A DNA stretch of 64,000 nt from Leptospiraceae bacterium (GCA_020440825.1 JAGRNJ010000001.1:1-64000), one strand, 5' to 3'; positions 34,630-43,266 are shown, numbered from the stretch's first letter. Program-made: numbers and translations. Notes: generated from the letters alone by a model not told the origin.

Positions 34630-35346
34630 ATGAGAAAAACCGTATTAACCGCTTTTATTTTATGCATGGGTATGATGTTGATGCTTCATTGTGCGTCAGT
34701 ACCTTCAGGAGCTGCCGGCCCTCAGGCTGAAGAATTGACAGATAAAATGCTTGAAGCAGCGGGAATGCAACAGTGGAAACAGACTGCCGCGGTATCATTT
34801 ACATTCAGCAATGGAGACCAGATCTTTTGGGATAAAAACCGGGATCTCGTTGAAGTAATTTCTGATGAAATCAAAGTACAGTTAAGAAAGTCTGACTTTA
34901 AAGCAATCGCTCTCTCTGGTGAAGAGATCTTGCAGGGCGAAAAACGAAAAGAGGCAATTGATGATGCATGGGCAAAATTTATCAATCATACCTTTTGGCT
35001 TTCTCCCATGTTTCATGCAAGATCTCCCGGGGCTGTTCGAGAATACCAAGATGGTCAATTGATCGTAAAGTTCAGTTCGGGAGGGGTTACTCCGGGCGAT
35101 ACATACCTGTTCATGCCTAAATCTGATTTCAAAATAGACAAAATGCAAATGTGGGTCGATGTCATCCCGATAAAGGGTGCTGTTGCAGAATTCTTAAATT
35201 ACACCGTAACCGAGACTGGCGTACCCATTGCACTCACCAGAGAAATGAGTTTGGTCAATATCAATATTGAAAATCTAAAGATGTTTGCCAAGTATCCTGT
35301 CTCTGCTGAAACAGACAGATTCAGTGCTTTGTTGTCTGACAATTGA
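34630..35346 (+). CDS. Lipoprotein of unknown function
   Basis: The 238-aa product has a lipoprotein signal, MRKTVLTAFILCMGMMLMLHCAS, with lipidation at Cys21. The mature protein, with FTFSNGDQIFWDKNRDLVEV, YQDGQLIVKFSSGG and DTYLFMPKSDFKIDKMQMWV, has the look of a LolA/LolB-like antiparallel sheet that could carry a lipid, but this is only a resemblance. It follows the previous gene by 12 bases and closes the operon. It converges on uppS across a 22-base gap. Confidence 0.65.
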   Translation: MRKTVLTAFILCMGMMLMLHCASVPSGAAGPQAEELTDKMLEAAGMQQWKQTAAVSFTFSNGDQIFWDKNRDLVEVISDEIKVQLRKSDFKAIALSGEEILQGEKRKEAIDDAWAKFINHTFWLSPMFHARSPGAVREYQDGQLIVKFSSGGVTPGDTYLFMPKSDFKIDKMQMWVDVIPIKGAVAEFLNYTVTETGVPIALTREMSLVNINIENLKMFAKYPVSAETDRFSALLSDN

Positions 35347-35368
35347 TGAACATCTCTTAAGAGTCACA

Positions 35369-36121
35369 CTAATTGTCGGCTATTGCACCAAATTTTCGAA
35401 TTCTAGACTGGTAATCGACAATTGCTGCTAACAGATCTTTCTTCGAAAAATCTGGCCATAGCGTATCTGTAAAATAAAGTTCAGCATAGGCAGATTGCCA
35501 GAGCAAAAAATTAGACAGACGCTTTTCGCCGGCAGTGCGTATCAGTAAATCTATGTCAGGGAGTCCTGCGGTATCCAGATTTTGTGAGAACATCTTCTCT
35601 GAGATTCGTGAAATCTTTTTCAGCTGCATCTGCTGGTAGCACAACATTGCTGCCCGCAGAATTTCGTCTTTAGAGCCATAATTCAGACAAAAATTCGCAG
35701 TCAAATTCTTTCCTTTTGCTGTGCTGTTCTGTACATTTTCAATTTTGATTCTGACTTTTGCGGGAATTCGACTCAAATCACCCGAAATATGCAGCTTGAT
35801 TCCTTTTTGTAACATTCTCTCTTCACGTTTGGTAATAAACTCATCAAGCAGTTTGAACAGACCAGTAATTTCAGTGCGTGGTCTTTTCCAGTTCTCGGTC
35901 GAGAAAACATACAGAGATACAAATTTTATTTTAAGTTCAAGAAGAGTGTCCAGCAGGTTATCGACTGCCTCTGCACCCTTACGATGGCCATCCAGCCGTT
36001 TAAGTCCCTTAGATTTTGCCCATCTGCCATTGCCATCGAGAATTACCGCAATATGTGCAGGTATTTGTTTCAGGTTCAGTCCCGCAGGTAGAGCTGTCTT
36101 ATTCTTTAATTTTGAGGTCAA
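35369..36121 (-). CDS. uppS: Isoprenyl transferase (undecaprenyl diphosphate synthase)
   Basis: The 250-aa enzyme extends farnesyl diphosphate with isopentenyl units to the C55 carrier used for peptidoglycan and O-antigen. The P-loop-like HIAVILDGNGRWAKSKG (catalytic Asp29), GHRKGAEAV near 45, LYVFSTENWKRP near 70, and DLLIRTAGEKRLSNFLLWQ near 190 are diagnostic. It begins two bases after the frr stop, ending the translation-factor operon. The usual next genes of spirochaetes, cdsA and dxr, are not present downstream. Confidence 0.96.
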   Translation of the reverse strand: MTSKLKNKTALPAGLNLKQIPAHIAVILDGNGRWAKSKGLKRLDGHRKGAEAVDNLLDTLLELKIKFVSLYVFSTENWKRPRTEITGLFKLLDEFITKREERMLQKGIKLHISGDLSRIPAKVRIKIENVQNSTAKGKNLTANFCLNYGSKDEILRAAMLCYQQMQLKKISRISEKMFSQNLDTAGLPDIDLLIRTAGEKRLSNFLLWQSAYAELYFTDTLWPDFSKKDLLAAIVDYQSRIRKFGAIADN

Positions 36122-36123
36122 AT

Positions 36124-36693
36124 TCAGACGCTCATAATTTCTTTTTCTTTTGCAGCCATTGAATCATCCATTTTTTTGATGAATGAATCAGTAAGTTTTT
36201 GTACTTCATCAGTGCCTTCGCGAATTGCATCTTCTGAAACTCCTTCACTTTTGAGTTTCTTCAGGTCTTCATTTGCGTCGCGCCGAATATTTCGAATTGC
36301 AATTTTGCTGTCTTCTACTTTTGTACGAGCCAATTTGACCATTTCGCGGCGGGTTTCTTCTGACATATCTGGCAGCGGAATTCGAATAATAGAACCGTCA
36401 CTCTGGGGGTTTAAATTTCTACCGCTTTTTTGAATACCTTTCTCAATATTCTGAATCTGAGATTTATCAAAAGGATCAACAAGTATCAAGCGGGCTTCGG
36501 GAATAGAAATATTTGCCAACTGGTTCAAGGGCATCACATCGCCATAAGCCTCAATGCGAATATCTTCGACGAGAGATGGCGTTGCCCGGCCACTTCGTAC
36601 CTGCAATAAAGAGGTGTGCATGCCATCAAAAGATTTGCCCATACGCTCTTTGGCATCTTCGAGTATCAATTCAATATTTTCATTCGGTTCCAT
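36124..36693 (-). CDS. frr: Ribosome recycling factor
   Basis: The 189-aa protein splits post-termination ribosomes together with EF-G. It shows LLQVRSGRATPSLVEDI near residue 30, YGDVMPLNQLANISIPEARL near 50, IRIPLPDMSEETRREMVKLA near 105, and the long charged C-terminal helix. Length matches the family (about 185). Its start overlaps the pyrH gene by 14 bases, so both are translationally coupled. Confidence 0.97.
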   Translation of the reverse strand: MEPNENIELILEDAKERMGKSFDGMHTSLLQVRSGRATPSLVEDIRIEAYGDVMPLNQLANISIPEARLILVDPFDKSQIQNIEKGIQKSGRNLNPQSDGSIIRIPLPDMSEETRREMVKLARTKVEDSKIAIRNIRRDANEDLKKLKSEGVSEDAIREGTDEVQKLTDSFIKKMDDSMAAKEKEIMSV

Positions 36694-37447
36694 AGTACAC
36701 AGATCCTTCCTGGCGGTTTATTATTGTACCAACCAACTCACCTTCTGCCGCCTTGCGCAGATTACCCTCTTTTCTTATATCAAAAACCTGAATCGGCATG
36801 GCATTGTCCATACATAAAGAAAATGCTGTTGAATCCATCACTTTTAATTGTTTCATCATGGCATCCTGGTATGAAAGATAGCTGAACCGCCGGGCAGCCG
36901 GGTTCTTTTTGGGGTCATCATCATAGACCCCATCAATCATGGTCGCTTTAAAGATTATTTCGGCATTCAATTCAATTGCCCGCAAGGCCGCTGTGGTATC
37001 GGTGGTAAAATAGGGATTTCCTGTACCGGCAGATAAAATAATAATACGTTTTTTTTCGAGATGGCGGATGGCCTTTCTTCGAATAAAGGACTCTGCCACA
37101 GATTTGATTTCAATTGCTGTCTGAAGCCGGGTCGTCAACCCTTCCTTTTCGAGAAAATCTTGCAGAGCCAGGCCATTGATTACAGTGGCCATCATGCCCA
37201 TATAATCGGCAGTTACCCGGTCCATACCTTTGCTGGCCGCAGACATGCCTCGAAAAATGTTGCCCCCGCCGATAACAATGGCCAATTCTACACCGAGGCG
37301 ATGAATTTCCAGAATCTGCAAAGCCAGAGATCGAATAACTTCTACATTGATACCGGTTTTATCTTCACCAGCTAAGACTTCACCAGAAAGTTTTAAAAGT
37401 ATCCGCCGGTATTTCTTGCCAACATAATTTTTTGAGTCAGCTTCCAT
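36680..37447 (-). CDS. pyrH: UMP kinase
   Basis: The 255-aa enzyme of the amino-acid-kinase fold phosphorylates UMP to UDP. Landmarks are ILLKLSGEVLAG near residue 15, VIGGGNIFRG near 60, TADYMGMMATVINGLAL near 78, TGNPYFTTDTTAALRA near 142, and DGVYDDDPKKNP near 170. It is 16 bases after tsf and overlaps frr, the usual order in this operon. Confidence 0.97.
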   Translation of the reverse strand: MEADSKNYVGKKYRRILLKLSGEVLAGEDKTGINVEVIRSLALQILEIHRLGVELAIVIGGGNIFRGMSAASKGMDRVTADYMGMMATVINGLALQDFLEKEGLTTRLQTAIEIKSVAESFIRRKAIRHLEKKRIIILSAGTGNPYFTTDTTAALRAIELNAEIIFKATMIDGVYDDDPKKNPAARRFSYLSYQDAMMKQLKVMDSTAFSLCMDNAMPIQVFDIRKEGNLRKAAEGELVGTIINRQEGSVYYGTE

Positions 37448-37462
37448 ACCGGCCAGACCTCT

Positions 37463-38056
37463 TTAGCTTTTCATCGCATAGCGAATGAATTTTGCTACGC
37501 TGATATTTTCCCCAAGTTGCGATATCGCTTCTTTGATCAATTCACCAATTGTCAATTTTGGCTCTTTTACATACGCCTGTTCTAAAAGACATATTTCACT
37601 GGCATACTTTGCAATCTTGCCTTCGAGAATTTTGTCGATTACGTTATCTGGTTTTCCTTCGTCTTTTAAGGCCTGGCGCTGTACTTCTCTTTCTTTTTCA
37701 ATTTCTTCTGCCGGCACCTGCTCTTTCATAACATACAACGGGTTCGAAGCAGCAATATGCATTGCAATGTTCTTACCGAGCTCCATGAATTTCTCGTTTC
37801 TTGCAACGAAGTCGGTTTCACAGTTCAATTCGAGCAGAACCCCTAATTTCCCGTTATGGTGAATATAAGAAAATATTGAACCTTCTGAGGCATCACGATC
37901 CATCTTTTTGACCGCCTTAACAATGCCTTTTTCCCTTAAAATATCTGCTGCTTTTTCAAGATCACCATTCGACTCTTCAAGAGCCTTTTTACAATCCATC
38001 ATACCTGCTGAGGTCATTTCACGCAGGGTTTTCAGTTTTTCTGAATCTATAGCCAT
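37463..38056 (-). CDS. tsf: Elongation factor Ts
   Basis: The 197-aa protein is the nucleotide-exchange factor for EF-Tu. The N-terminal UBA-like domain (KLKTLREMTSAGMMDCKKAL) and the EF-Tu-contact motif NCETDFVARNEKF near residue 78 are clear. At 197 aa it is the short form, lacking one of the core subdomains found in the 280-aa E. coli protein. It lies 33 bases after rpsB. Confidence 0.96.
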   Translation of the reverse strand: MAIDSEKLKTLREMTSAGMMDCKKALEESNGDLEKAADILREKGIVKAVKKMDRDASEGSIFSYIHHNGKLGVLLELNCETDFVARNEKFMELGKNIAMHIAASNPLYVMKEQVPAEEIEKEREVQRQALKDEGKPDNVIDKILEGKIAKYASEICLLEQAYVKEPKLTIGELIKEAISQLGENISVAKFIRYAMKS

Positions 38057-38089
38057 TTTTTCTCCAGTATTAATTCGTGATCATCAATC

Positions 38090-38911
38090 TCAGTCGCGAG
38101 TATAATCGCCTACTTCATATTTGCTTTCGATCTCTTCTAAATCTTTCATTTTGCTCATGCTAGTATCGATATCATTTTCATCCATATCGCCTTCACTGTC
38201 AATTTCTACTGAAGTGAACTCTCCGCCTTCATTGCCTTCTTCAATCGCATTTGCCATAATCTCTAAGAAAAGTGAAATAGAACGAATTGCATCGTCATTG
38301 CCAGGCACCGGATAATCAATCAAATCAGGGTCACAGTTGGTATCTACTAAGGCAAATACCGGTATATTCAGACGTCGGGCCTCTTGTACTGCAATTGTCT
38401 CACGAGCGGGGTCTATGATAAACAGAGCATCGGGCAAATCGACCATATCGCGAATACCCGCCAGATCTTTTCTTAATCTTTCAAGCTCTCTTTCAAGAGT
38501 CAATACTTCTTTCTTAGTCTTGGCCAATTCATGTACGGTTTTTTTCTCAAAGGCTTCTTCCAGCTTGCGATAACGATTGATAGATTGTTTAACAGTCCTG
38601 AAATTGGTAAGTAACCCACCCAGCCAGCGATTGTTAATATAGAACATACCGCATCTTTGCGCAGCTTTTTCAATATCAACCTGTGCCTGTTTTTTGGTGC
38701 CAACAAACAGTACTTTACCGCCCTGGGCCGCAAGTTCGCGCATTGCCTCATAGGCATTTTTGGCCATTACAATCGTTTTTTGCAGATTGATAATGTGGAT
38801 GCCATTACGCGCAGTAAAAATAAAGCGCTTCATTTTCGGGTTCCAGCGACGTGTCTGGTGCCCAAAGTGTACGCCTGACTCGAGCAGGCTTTTCATAGAA
38901 ATAGTTGCCAT
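38090..38911 (-). CDS. rpsB: 30S ribosomal protein S2
   Basis: The 273-aa small-subunit protein shows [20 protein letters not shown] at the start, [13 protein letters not shown]-type sequence ([15 protein letters not shown]), [14 protein letters not shown] near residue 93, and [20 protein letters not shown] near 187. A C-terminal tail of about 45 residues is strongly acidic ([20 protein letters not shown]), longer than in E. coli S2 and worth noting. ATG 38911 is preceded by AAGGAG. It heads the rpsB-tsf-pyrH-frr-uppS operon. Confidence 0.97.
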   Translation of the reverse strand: MATISMKSLLESGVHFGHQTRRWNPKMKRFIFTARNGIHIINLQKTIVMAKNAYEAMRELAAQGGKVLFVGTKKQAQVDIEKAAQRCGMFYINNRWLGGLLTNFRTVKQSINRYRKLEEAFEKKTVHELAKTKKEVLTLERELERLRKDLAGIRDMVDLPDALFIIDPARETIAVQEARRLNIPVFALVDTNCDPDLIDYPVPGNDDAIRSISLFLEIMANAIEEGNEGGEFTSVEIDSEGDMDENDIDTSMSKMKDLEEIESKYEVGDYTRD

Positions 38912-38967
38912 GGTATCTCCTTAATATCTTGCATATACAGAAATTATCTGCAATGCTACCATTTATA

Positions 38968-39038
38968 TCCCAAATGGGAGATTTCTGTGCCCGCGGGTAC
39001 AGATTAAGGTTAGACAAAATCGTTACAACACGTTGTAA
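38968..39038 (-). promoter_or_regulatory. Putative rpsB leader with two inverted repeats
   Basis: The 275-base gap upstream of rpsB holds TCCCA/TGGGA (38968-38979) and TTACAAC/GTTGTAA (39023-39029 and 39032-39038). Either could be an RNA stem or an operator. Ribosomal protein S2 regulates its own leader in some bacteria, so an autoregulatory role is possible but unproven. I see no convincing promoter boxes. Confidence 0.35.
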
Positions 39039-39154
39039 AGCTCAATTTTATTTGATCCCTGATATATGATCTAGAGGTCGTGCCAGATTATTGCGCTTGA
39101 CAGTGAGTAAAAATATGTTTCATTGGCAATTCGTCGCATACCGAACGTATTAAT

Positions 39155-39171
39155 CCAGGTTATCAACCTGG
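39155..39171 (+). promoter_or_regulatory. Leader hairpin before the Cys-rich protein gene
   Basis: CCAGGTT (39155-39161) pairs with AACCTGG (39165-39171) around a 3-nt loop. It ends five bases before the ribosome site AGGAG (39177-39181) of the gene at 39187. It could influence ribosome access or mRNA stability. Confidence 0.4.
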
Positions 39172-39186
39172 TATACAGGAGTCCCA

Positions 39187-39468
39187 ATGAGAGAAAAAGT
39201 TTATTGCGCTAATTGTGAGCACTGCCAGGTGGTGCGGGTGTTCGAACCCGACAACACAAAATATGTGCTGCGCGTAAAATGTTCTAAAAAACGCTGGGCG
39301 AAACGCAGTGGTGAAGAAAAACAATATAAATATTTCACTGTTGCCCGCCGCGTACAAACCAATTGCCCTGATTACTCGCCTATGGGTGATCCCAATCCCT
39401 TTATTAAAAATCTGAGACGGGAACTGCCCGTTAAAGACGAGATTTACACGATTAAAGAAGCAGAATAA
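39187..39468 (+). CDS. Small Cys-containing protein, possible zinc binder
   Basis: The 93-aa basic protein has cysteines arranged as CANCEHC near residues 7-13, VKCSKKRW near 35, and TNCPDY near 60, an arrangement that could bind zinc. No membrane or signal segment is present. The family is unknown to me. It is preceded by a good ribosome site (AGGAG, 39177-39181) and followed after 11 bases by the EIIA-like gene, so the two are likely co-expressed. Start is ATG 39187. Confidence 0.75.
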   Translation: MREKVYCANCEHCQVVRVFEPDNTKYVLRVKCSKKRWAKRSGEEKQYKYFTVARRVQTNCPDYSPMGDPNPFIKNLRRELPVKDEIYTIKEAE

Positions 39469-39479
39469 AAAAGTAAAAT

Positions 39480-39959
39480 ATGAAACTTTCCCAACTGGTA
39501 GCTCCTGAACGTATCACTATCGGTTGGCCTGCTAATAAATCACAAGGCGAATCTGATAAATGGCATCTCATTCGAGATGCTGTTTTTTTTATATCAGAAC
39601 AGATCGGCTTTACAAATGCTGAAAGAGATGAAGCGCTTAAACTGGTTTTAGAGCGTGAAGAATCTATGACAACCGGGATTGGTGAAGGGGTTGCCCTGCC
39701 TCACGCATCTTTGCCCTTTTTAAAGAATATGGTTGCCTCAATGAGCATTTTCTCTGAGGGAATCCAGTTTGACAGTATTGACCGCAAACCCGCTTATATT
39801 TTCATTCTTATTCTGGTGCCGAAAAACCAGTTTCAGCGCCACATTCGAACCCTGGCCAGTATAGCCAGGCTAATGAACGAACCTGATTTTAGAAGTGAGC
39901 TGATCACACAGATTGACCCTCAGGCAATTTTCGACCTGATTCAATCGAGAGAATCGTAA
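39480..39959 (+). CDS. PTS EIIA (nitrogen-type/fructose-type) domain protein
   Basis: The 159-aa protein is a single EIIA domain of the PtsN/fructose class. The phosphorylatable His75 lies in TTGIGEGVALPHASLPF, and the family segment HIRTLASIARLMNEPDFR is near residue 120. It has no membrane EIIB/C partner nearby, so a regulatory role as in the Ntr branch of the PTS is more likely than sugar uptake. It follows the Cys-rich gene by 11 bases. Start is ATG 39480. Confidence 0.9.
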   Translation: MKLSQLVAPERITIGWPANKSQGESDKWHLIRDAVFFISEQIGFTNAERDEALKLVLEREESMTTGIGEGVALPHASLPFLKNMVASMSIFSEGIQFDSIDRKPAYIFILILVPKNQFQRHIRTLASIARLMNEPDFRSELITQIDPQAIFDLIQSRES

Positions 39960-39975
39960 TTCCCAAAAGTCAGTG

Positions 39976-40095
39976 TTAAATGGCCAGATATTTCTGAGCC
40001 AGATGTCTGCCGGTCTTTACAACGACCCAGGCAATCATACCGAACAGAATTAAATCCAGTGAATTTCCACTTTGTGCTACAATACAAGAAGACAT
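39976..40095 (-). CDS. Possible 39-aa single-helix membrane protein
   Basis: In the gap after the HAD gene, a minus-strand frame from ATG 40095 to TAA 39976-39978 encodes 39 aa. It has one hydrophobic segment (LDLILFGMIAWVVV) and a basic C-terminal side (KTGRHLAQKYLAI), fitting a small inner-membrane protein. The frame can be extended to TTG 40128 (50 aa), which starts 13 bases past the HAD stop and would suit co-translation. No strong ribosome site supports either start, so it may be a chance frame. Confidence 0.4.
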   Translation of the reverse strand: MSSCIVAQSGNSLDLILFGMIAWVVVKTGRHLAQKYLAI

Positions 40096-40140
40096 GCTGC
40101 ATTCAGCACTGGTTTGATAAACGGTCAACTTTAAAAAATC

Positions 40141-40806
40141 TTATCTGAAGTTGTGGCTCCAGTTTTGAATTGCCCAACCCTCTTTTTGTGCAAGTGCATA
40201 TAAGGCAGATTCAGGATTCACACAATGGGCATTTCCCACCGCCGCGAGAATAAAGCGGTCGGCCAAAGCATCGCCATAATAACTGCACTCCTGCAAATCT
40301 ACCCCGGCTTTCTCACAATAAGCGCGAGCTGCAATTTCTTTCTGTTCAGCATAGACAAAAGGGCCATCCAGTTTACCATTCAACTTATTCTCTATCAACG
40401 CAACCCGGGTACAGAGTACAGAATGCATCCCCAAATGATTGCCAATTAAATCACAGACGAATTGTGTTGAAGCAGACAGCATCACCACTTCTCCCTCTTG
40501 TTTTCGTTTTTCTATTTCGTCAATTGCCTTTGGGCGGATGGCTTTTTTGCCAGAGACTTCAAACCAGTCATTGGTCAATTCGACAAATTTTTCCTGGCTC
40601 CAGCCCGTATGACGTTGTAACCAGTAGTTAACCAGATTCAGGGGATCGATCAGGCCCATTTTGTAAATAAGCCCAGATGCCCCTGCGATCAGCATATCGG
40701 CAAGATTATAGACTTTTTTATCGTAGCACCATTGAAAGAACATTCGTCCGCTACTGCCCTCAAGAATTGTATCATCGAGATCAAAAAATGAAACTGGTCT
40801 TGGCAT
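40141..40806 (-). CDS. HAD-IB family hydrolase (SerB-like)
   Basis: The 221-aa protein is a HAD phosphatase of the IB subclass: motif I FFDLDDTILEGSSG with nucleophile Asp9 and acid Asp11, motif II VVMLSASTQF near residue 114, motif III Lys in the YAEQKEIAARAY region, and motif IV YYGDALADRFIL near 178. Relatives act on phosphoserine or phospholipid-like phosphomonoesters. It is preceded by the DUF2505 gene with a gap of only four bases and is probably co-transcribed. Start is ATG 40806. Confidence 0.9.
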   Translation of the reverse strand: MPRPVSFFDLDDTILEGSSGRMFFQWCYDKKVYNLADMLIAGASGLIYKMGLIDPLNLVNYWLQRHTGWSQEKFVELTNDWFEVSGKKAIRPKAIDEIEKRKQEGEVVMLSASTQFVCDLIGNHLGMHSVLCTRVALIENKLNGKLDGPFVYAEQKEIAARAYCEKAGVDLQECSYYGDALADRFILAAVGNAHCVNPESALYALAQKEGWAIQNWSHNFR

Positions 40807-40810
40807 ACTG

Positions 40811-41308
40811 TTAGAACCCCTCTTGTGTACGCAACTTGATAATTATCTCGCGATCTATATCACTGCGCTTTTTGAATTCACTGGCTAAAATTGATTCAAT
40901 CGCTTTACCAACTAATGGAATACTGGCAGTAGCTCGAATATCAATGGTTCTGCCTGAACTGTTTTCATCAATTGCATAGTACAGACTTTCTTCGTGAAAA
41001 TCAATATTGCCATTAAATAGATTCATGCGCGCGATGACTTTAAGCCGGGTCAAATCTAATGTCTGCCAGGTTTCTTCACTTGCCTGTAAGGTACGCATGT
41101 TCAATACCTTATCTGCAGGAGATGGCAGGGAATTTTTCATGGTGATCACTCTGATACGGTGAATCTCTGACTGATTCTGCTCAAAAAACGTTTCTTCTAC
41201 TGTATCAACTTCGGGAAATAAATCGGGAAAATTATACCGTGCTTCCCGGGTTCGAATTAGACTGGCAATACCAAAATCAAATGTGTGCTCAATTCTCAAT
41301 TCTTTCAT
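40811..41308 (-). CDS. DUF2505-like START/SRPBCC fold protein
   Basis: The 165-aa protein resembles DUF2505. It begins MKELRIEHTFDFGIASLIRTR, which resembles the family's early helix-grip strand. It continues with YNFPDLFPEVDTVEETFFEQ and ends RATASIPLVGKAIESILASEF, a long terminal helix as in START/SRPBCC folds that bind hydrophobic ligands. There is no signal peptide. It is divergent from the cyclic-nucleotide-binding gene across 96 bases and lies four bases before the HAD gene. Start is ATG 41308. Confidence 0.7.
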   Translation of the reverse strand: MKELRIEHTFDFGIASLIRTREARYNFPDLFPEVDTVEETFFEQNQSEIHRIRVITMKNSLPSPADKVLNMRTLQASEETWQTLDLTRLKVIARMNLFNGNIDFHEESLYYAIDENSSGRTIDIRATASIPLVGKAIESILASEFKKRSDIDREIIIKLRTQEGF

Positions 41309-41404
41309 AAACCCGGGTTACCAGAGAATCATCTGCAGCCCTGAAAACAATTAAAATATATCTTGACATTAGGGGTAAACTTGCCGAAAATTAATACTAA
41401 GAAG

Positions 41405-42622
41405 ATGTCTGCACCGAACTTCCAGATAGCCAATTTTCAAGCAAATGCGTTTGTGATTGTAGAGGGAAAAGCTGCACCAGGGTTCTTTATTATAAGACAG
41501 GGAAAGGTGCGTCTCTCGCCAGAGATGCCTATTCCGGGTGAAGACCCAAGCCAGATTTTAGGTCCGGGAGACTTTTTCGGCGTCGTCTCTTGTATGAGCA
41601 TACATCCGCATATTGAAACTGCGCAGACTCTGGCACCAACATCTATGATTGCAGTCGGTCGCGACCAGTTCGGGGTACTTATTCAGAAAAACGCCCCGAT
41701 CGCCATGAAGATTATCCGCTATTTTTCACAGCGGTTACGAATTATTGACAAAGCTATTACGAAATTAACATTTCACAGCACTGTTGAAGAAAACCCCGAA
41801 TTAATGTTTCAGATCGGGGAATTTTATCTCGGCAAACAGGAATATCGCCATGCGGCCTATGCCTACCAGAGATACTTGCAGTATTTTCCCAACGGCGGTC
41901 ACTCCGCACAAGCCAAACAAAGATTGCAATCGATGAATGCTCCCATGCAGGGGCCGGTAGCTTCAGCTGCCAACTTAGCGCGCAGTTTTCCGGATGGCAG
42001 TATGATTATGGTTGAACATGAACCCGGCACTGAGCTGTACATAATTCAACAGGGAAGAGTAAAAATCACAAAAGTTGTCAATGAAAACGAAGTGCTGCTT
42101 GCCGTTTTAAATCCTGGGGATATTTTCGGTGAAATGGCTTTGCTTGAAAATAAACCCCGCAGTGCATCTGCAATCGCACATGGCAATGTGGCAACTCTCG
42201 CAATCAACAAACAGAACTTCGAGGGTATGGTTCAGGCCCAACCGCAACTTGCAGTAAAACTGATTACGCTGCTTAGCGAAAGAATCTGGCTGGCATATCG
42301 ACAATTGGCCAACCTGTTGATTACCGATCCCGCTGGTCGGGTTTATGATCATCTGCTTACCCAGGTGCACAAGAAAAAAGTTCAAATTCAACCCAAAATG
42401 CCCTATACATTCGATCTTGGTACTGCAGATGTCATCAAAATGCTTGGTTTTGTACCTCAAAAAGGGGAACAGATCATGATTCAGGTTCTCGAAGACCGCA
42501 ATATGAAGCTCGATCAGGGAAAACTCATCTGCAATGATCTTGCCGAACTTGAAAAACAGGTACAGTTTCACAGAAAACGCAGTGCAATGGAGCGTAAGCG
42601 TGAGACAGCTAAAGGAATGTAG
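41405..42622 (+). CDS. Double cyclic-nucleotide-binding domain protein
   Basis: From ATG 41405 the product is 405 aa. Two cNMP-binding domains are visible: residues about 5-115 (APGFFIIRQGKVRLSPEM then LGPGDFFGVVSCMS) and about 190-300 (GTELYIIQQGRVKITKVV then LNPGDIFGEMALLENKPRSA). The second has a good phosphate-binding cassette with Glu and Arg; the first lacks the Arg. A TPR-like repeat lies between (QEYRHAAYAYQRYLQYFPN). The C-terminal part (DPAGRVYDHLLTQVHKK then ADVIKMLGF) recalls a Crp-type DNA-binding region but is not conclusive. The frame opens 14 codons earlier at TTG 41363, a less likely start. It is coupled to the next gene by overlapping stop and start codons. Confidence 0.88.
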   Translation: MSAPNFQIANFQANAFVIVEGKAAPGFFIIRQGKVRLSPEMPIPGEDPSQILGPGDFFGVVSCMSIHPHIETAQTLAPTSMIAVGRDQFGVLIQKNAPIAMKIIRYFSQRLRIIDKAITKLTFHSTVEENPELMFQIGEFYLGKQEYRHAAYAYQRYLQYFPNGGHSAQAKQRLQSMNAPMQGPVASAANLARSFPDGSMIMVEHEPGTELYIIQQGRVKITKVVNENEVLLAVLNPGDIFGEMALLENKPRSASAIAHGNVATLAINKQNFEGMVQAQPQLAVKLITLLSERIWLAYRQLANLLITDPAGRVYDHLLTQVHKKKVQIQPKMPYTFDLGTADVIKMLGFVPQKGEQIMIQVLEDRNMKLDQGKLICNDLAELEKQVQFHRKRSAMERKRETAKGM

Positions 42623-43266
42623 TGCGACCACCCAACTGGCTTGATAAGGCCGAAAAAAAAATTGGTTTCATAGCCCTGCCAAATCTGTATCTGTATGTAC
42701 TTGTGCTGCAGATTTTCGGATTTCTAACTTTAAATCTCAACCCGAATGCCTTTAGCCGTTTGATCTTGCTTCCTGAAGCCGTATTACAGGGTGAAATCTG
42801 GCGACTCTTGACCTTTACGGCGATTCCTTTATCGGGCGGCATTTTCATGCTGTTCGTGCTTTGGTTTTTATACTTTATTCTCAAGATTCTGGAACAGGAA
42901 TGGGGAGAATTTAAACTTACTTTCTATCTGGCATCAACAATTCTGCTTACAATTGCCTATTCATTTCTGTTTAATTACCCGGTAGTGACTTTTCGCCATA
43001 TTGAAATCACACTTTTCCTGGCGGCTGCATTATTGTTCCCCGATGAAGAAATCATGCTGTTTATGATTATTCCCGTTAAAATGATCTATATGGCGATATT
43101 GCCGGCCATTTTTATCGTCTGGGATTTTTATTCTGGCAGCTGGCTTGATCGAGGCTACCTTGTGGCTGTTTTCACTATGTTTTTTATATTCTTCTACCCA
43201 TCTTTTATTGAAAGAGTAAAAGGTTACTACCGCCGTCAAAAGAATAAAAATATTTTTCGTCGATGA
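42622..43266 (+). CDS. Rhomboid/Derlin-like membrane protein, no catalytic motif
   Basis: The 214-aa protein has about five to six membrane helices. Its beginning (PPNWLDKAEKKIGFIALPNLYLY) and GEIWRLLTFTAIPLSG resemble the first part of rhomboid-fold proteins (the conserved W-R region). No GxSG serine site or catalytic His is visible, so it is a pseudo-protease or only fold-related. It starts at GTG 42622, sharing one base with the upstream stop, and overlaps thiE by four bases. The start codon is set by this coupling. Confidence 0.7.
   Translation: MRPPNWLDKAEKKIGFIALPNLYLYVLVLQIFGFLTLNLNPNAFSRLILLPEAVLQGEIWRLLTFTAIPLSGGIFMLFVLWFLYFILKILEQEWGEFKLTFYLASTILLTIAYSFLFNYPVVTFRHIEITLFLAAALLFPDEEIMLFMIIPVKMIYMAILPAIFIVWDFYSGSWLDRGYLVAVFTMFFIFFYPSFIERVKGYYRRQKNKNIFRR

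Noticed and set aside
35336-35383. Inverted pair GACAATT/AATTGTC around CTCTTAAGAG between convergent genes at 35346 and 35369 as a bidirectional terminator
   Set aside because: Stems are A+T-rich and there is no T-run on either strand; it may only be fortuitous.
39097-39119. TTGACA at 39097 as promoter of the 39187 gene
   Set aside because: No -10-like box lies 16-18 bases downstream; the nearest A+T-rich hexamers are only 9-11 bases away.
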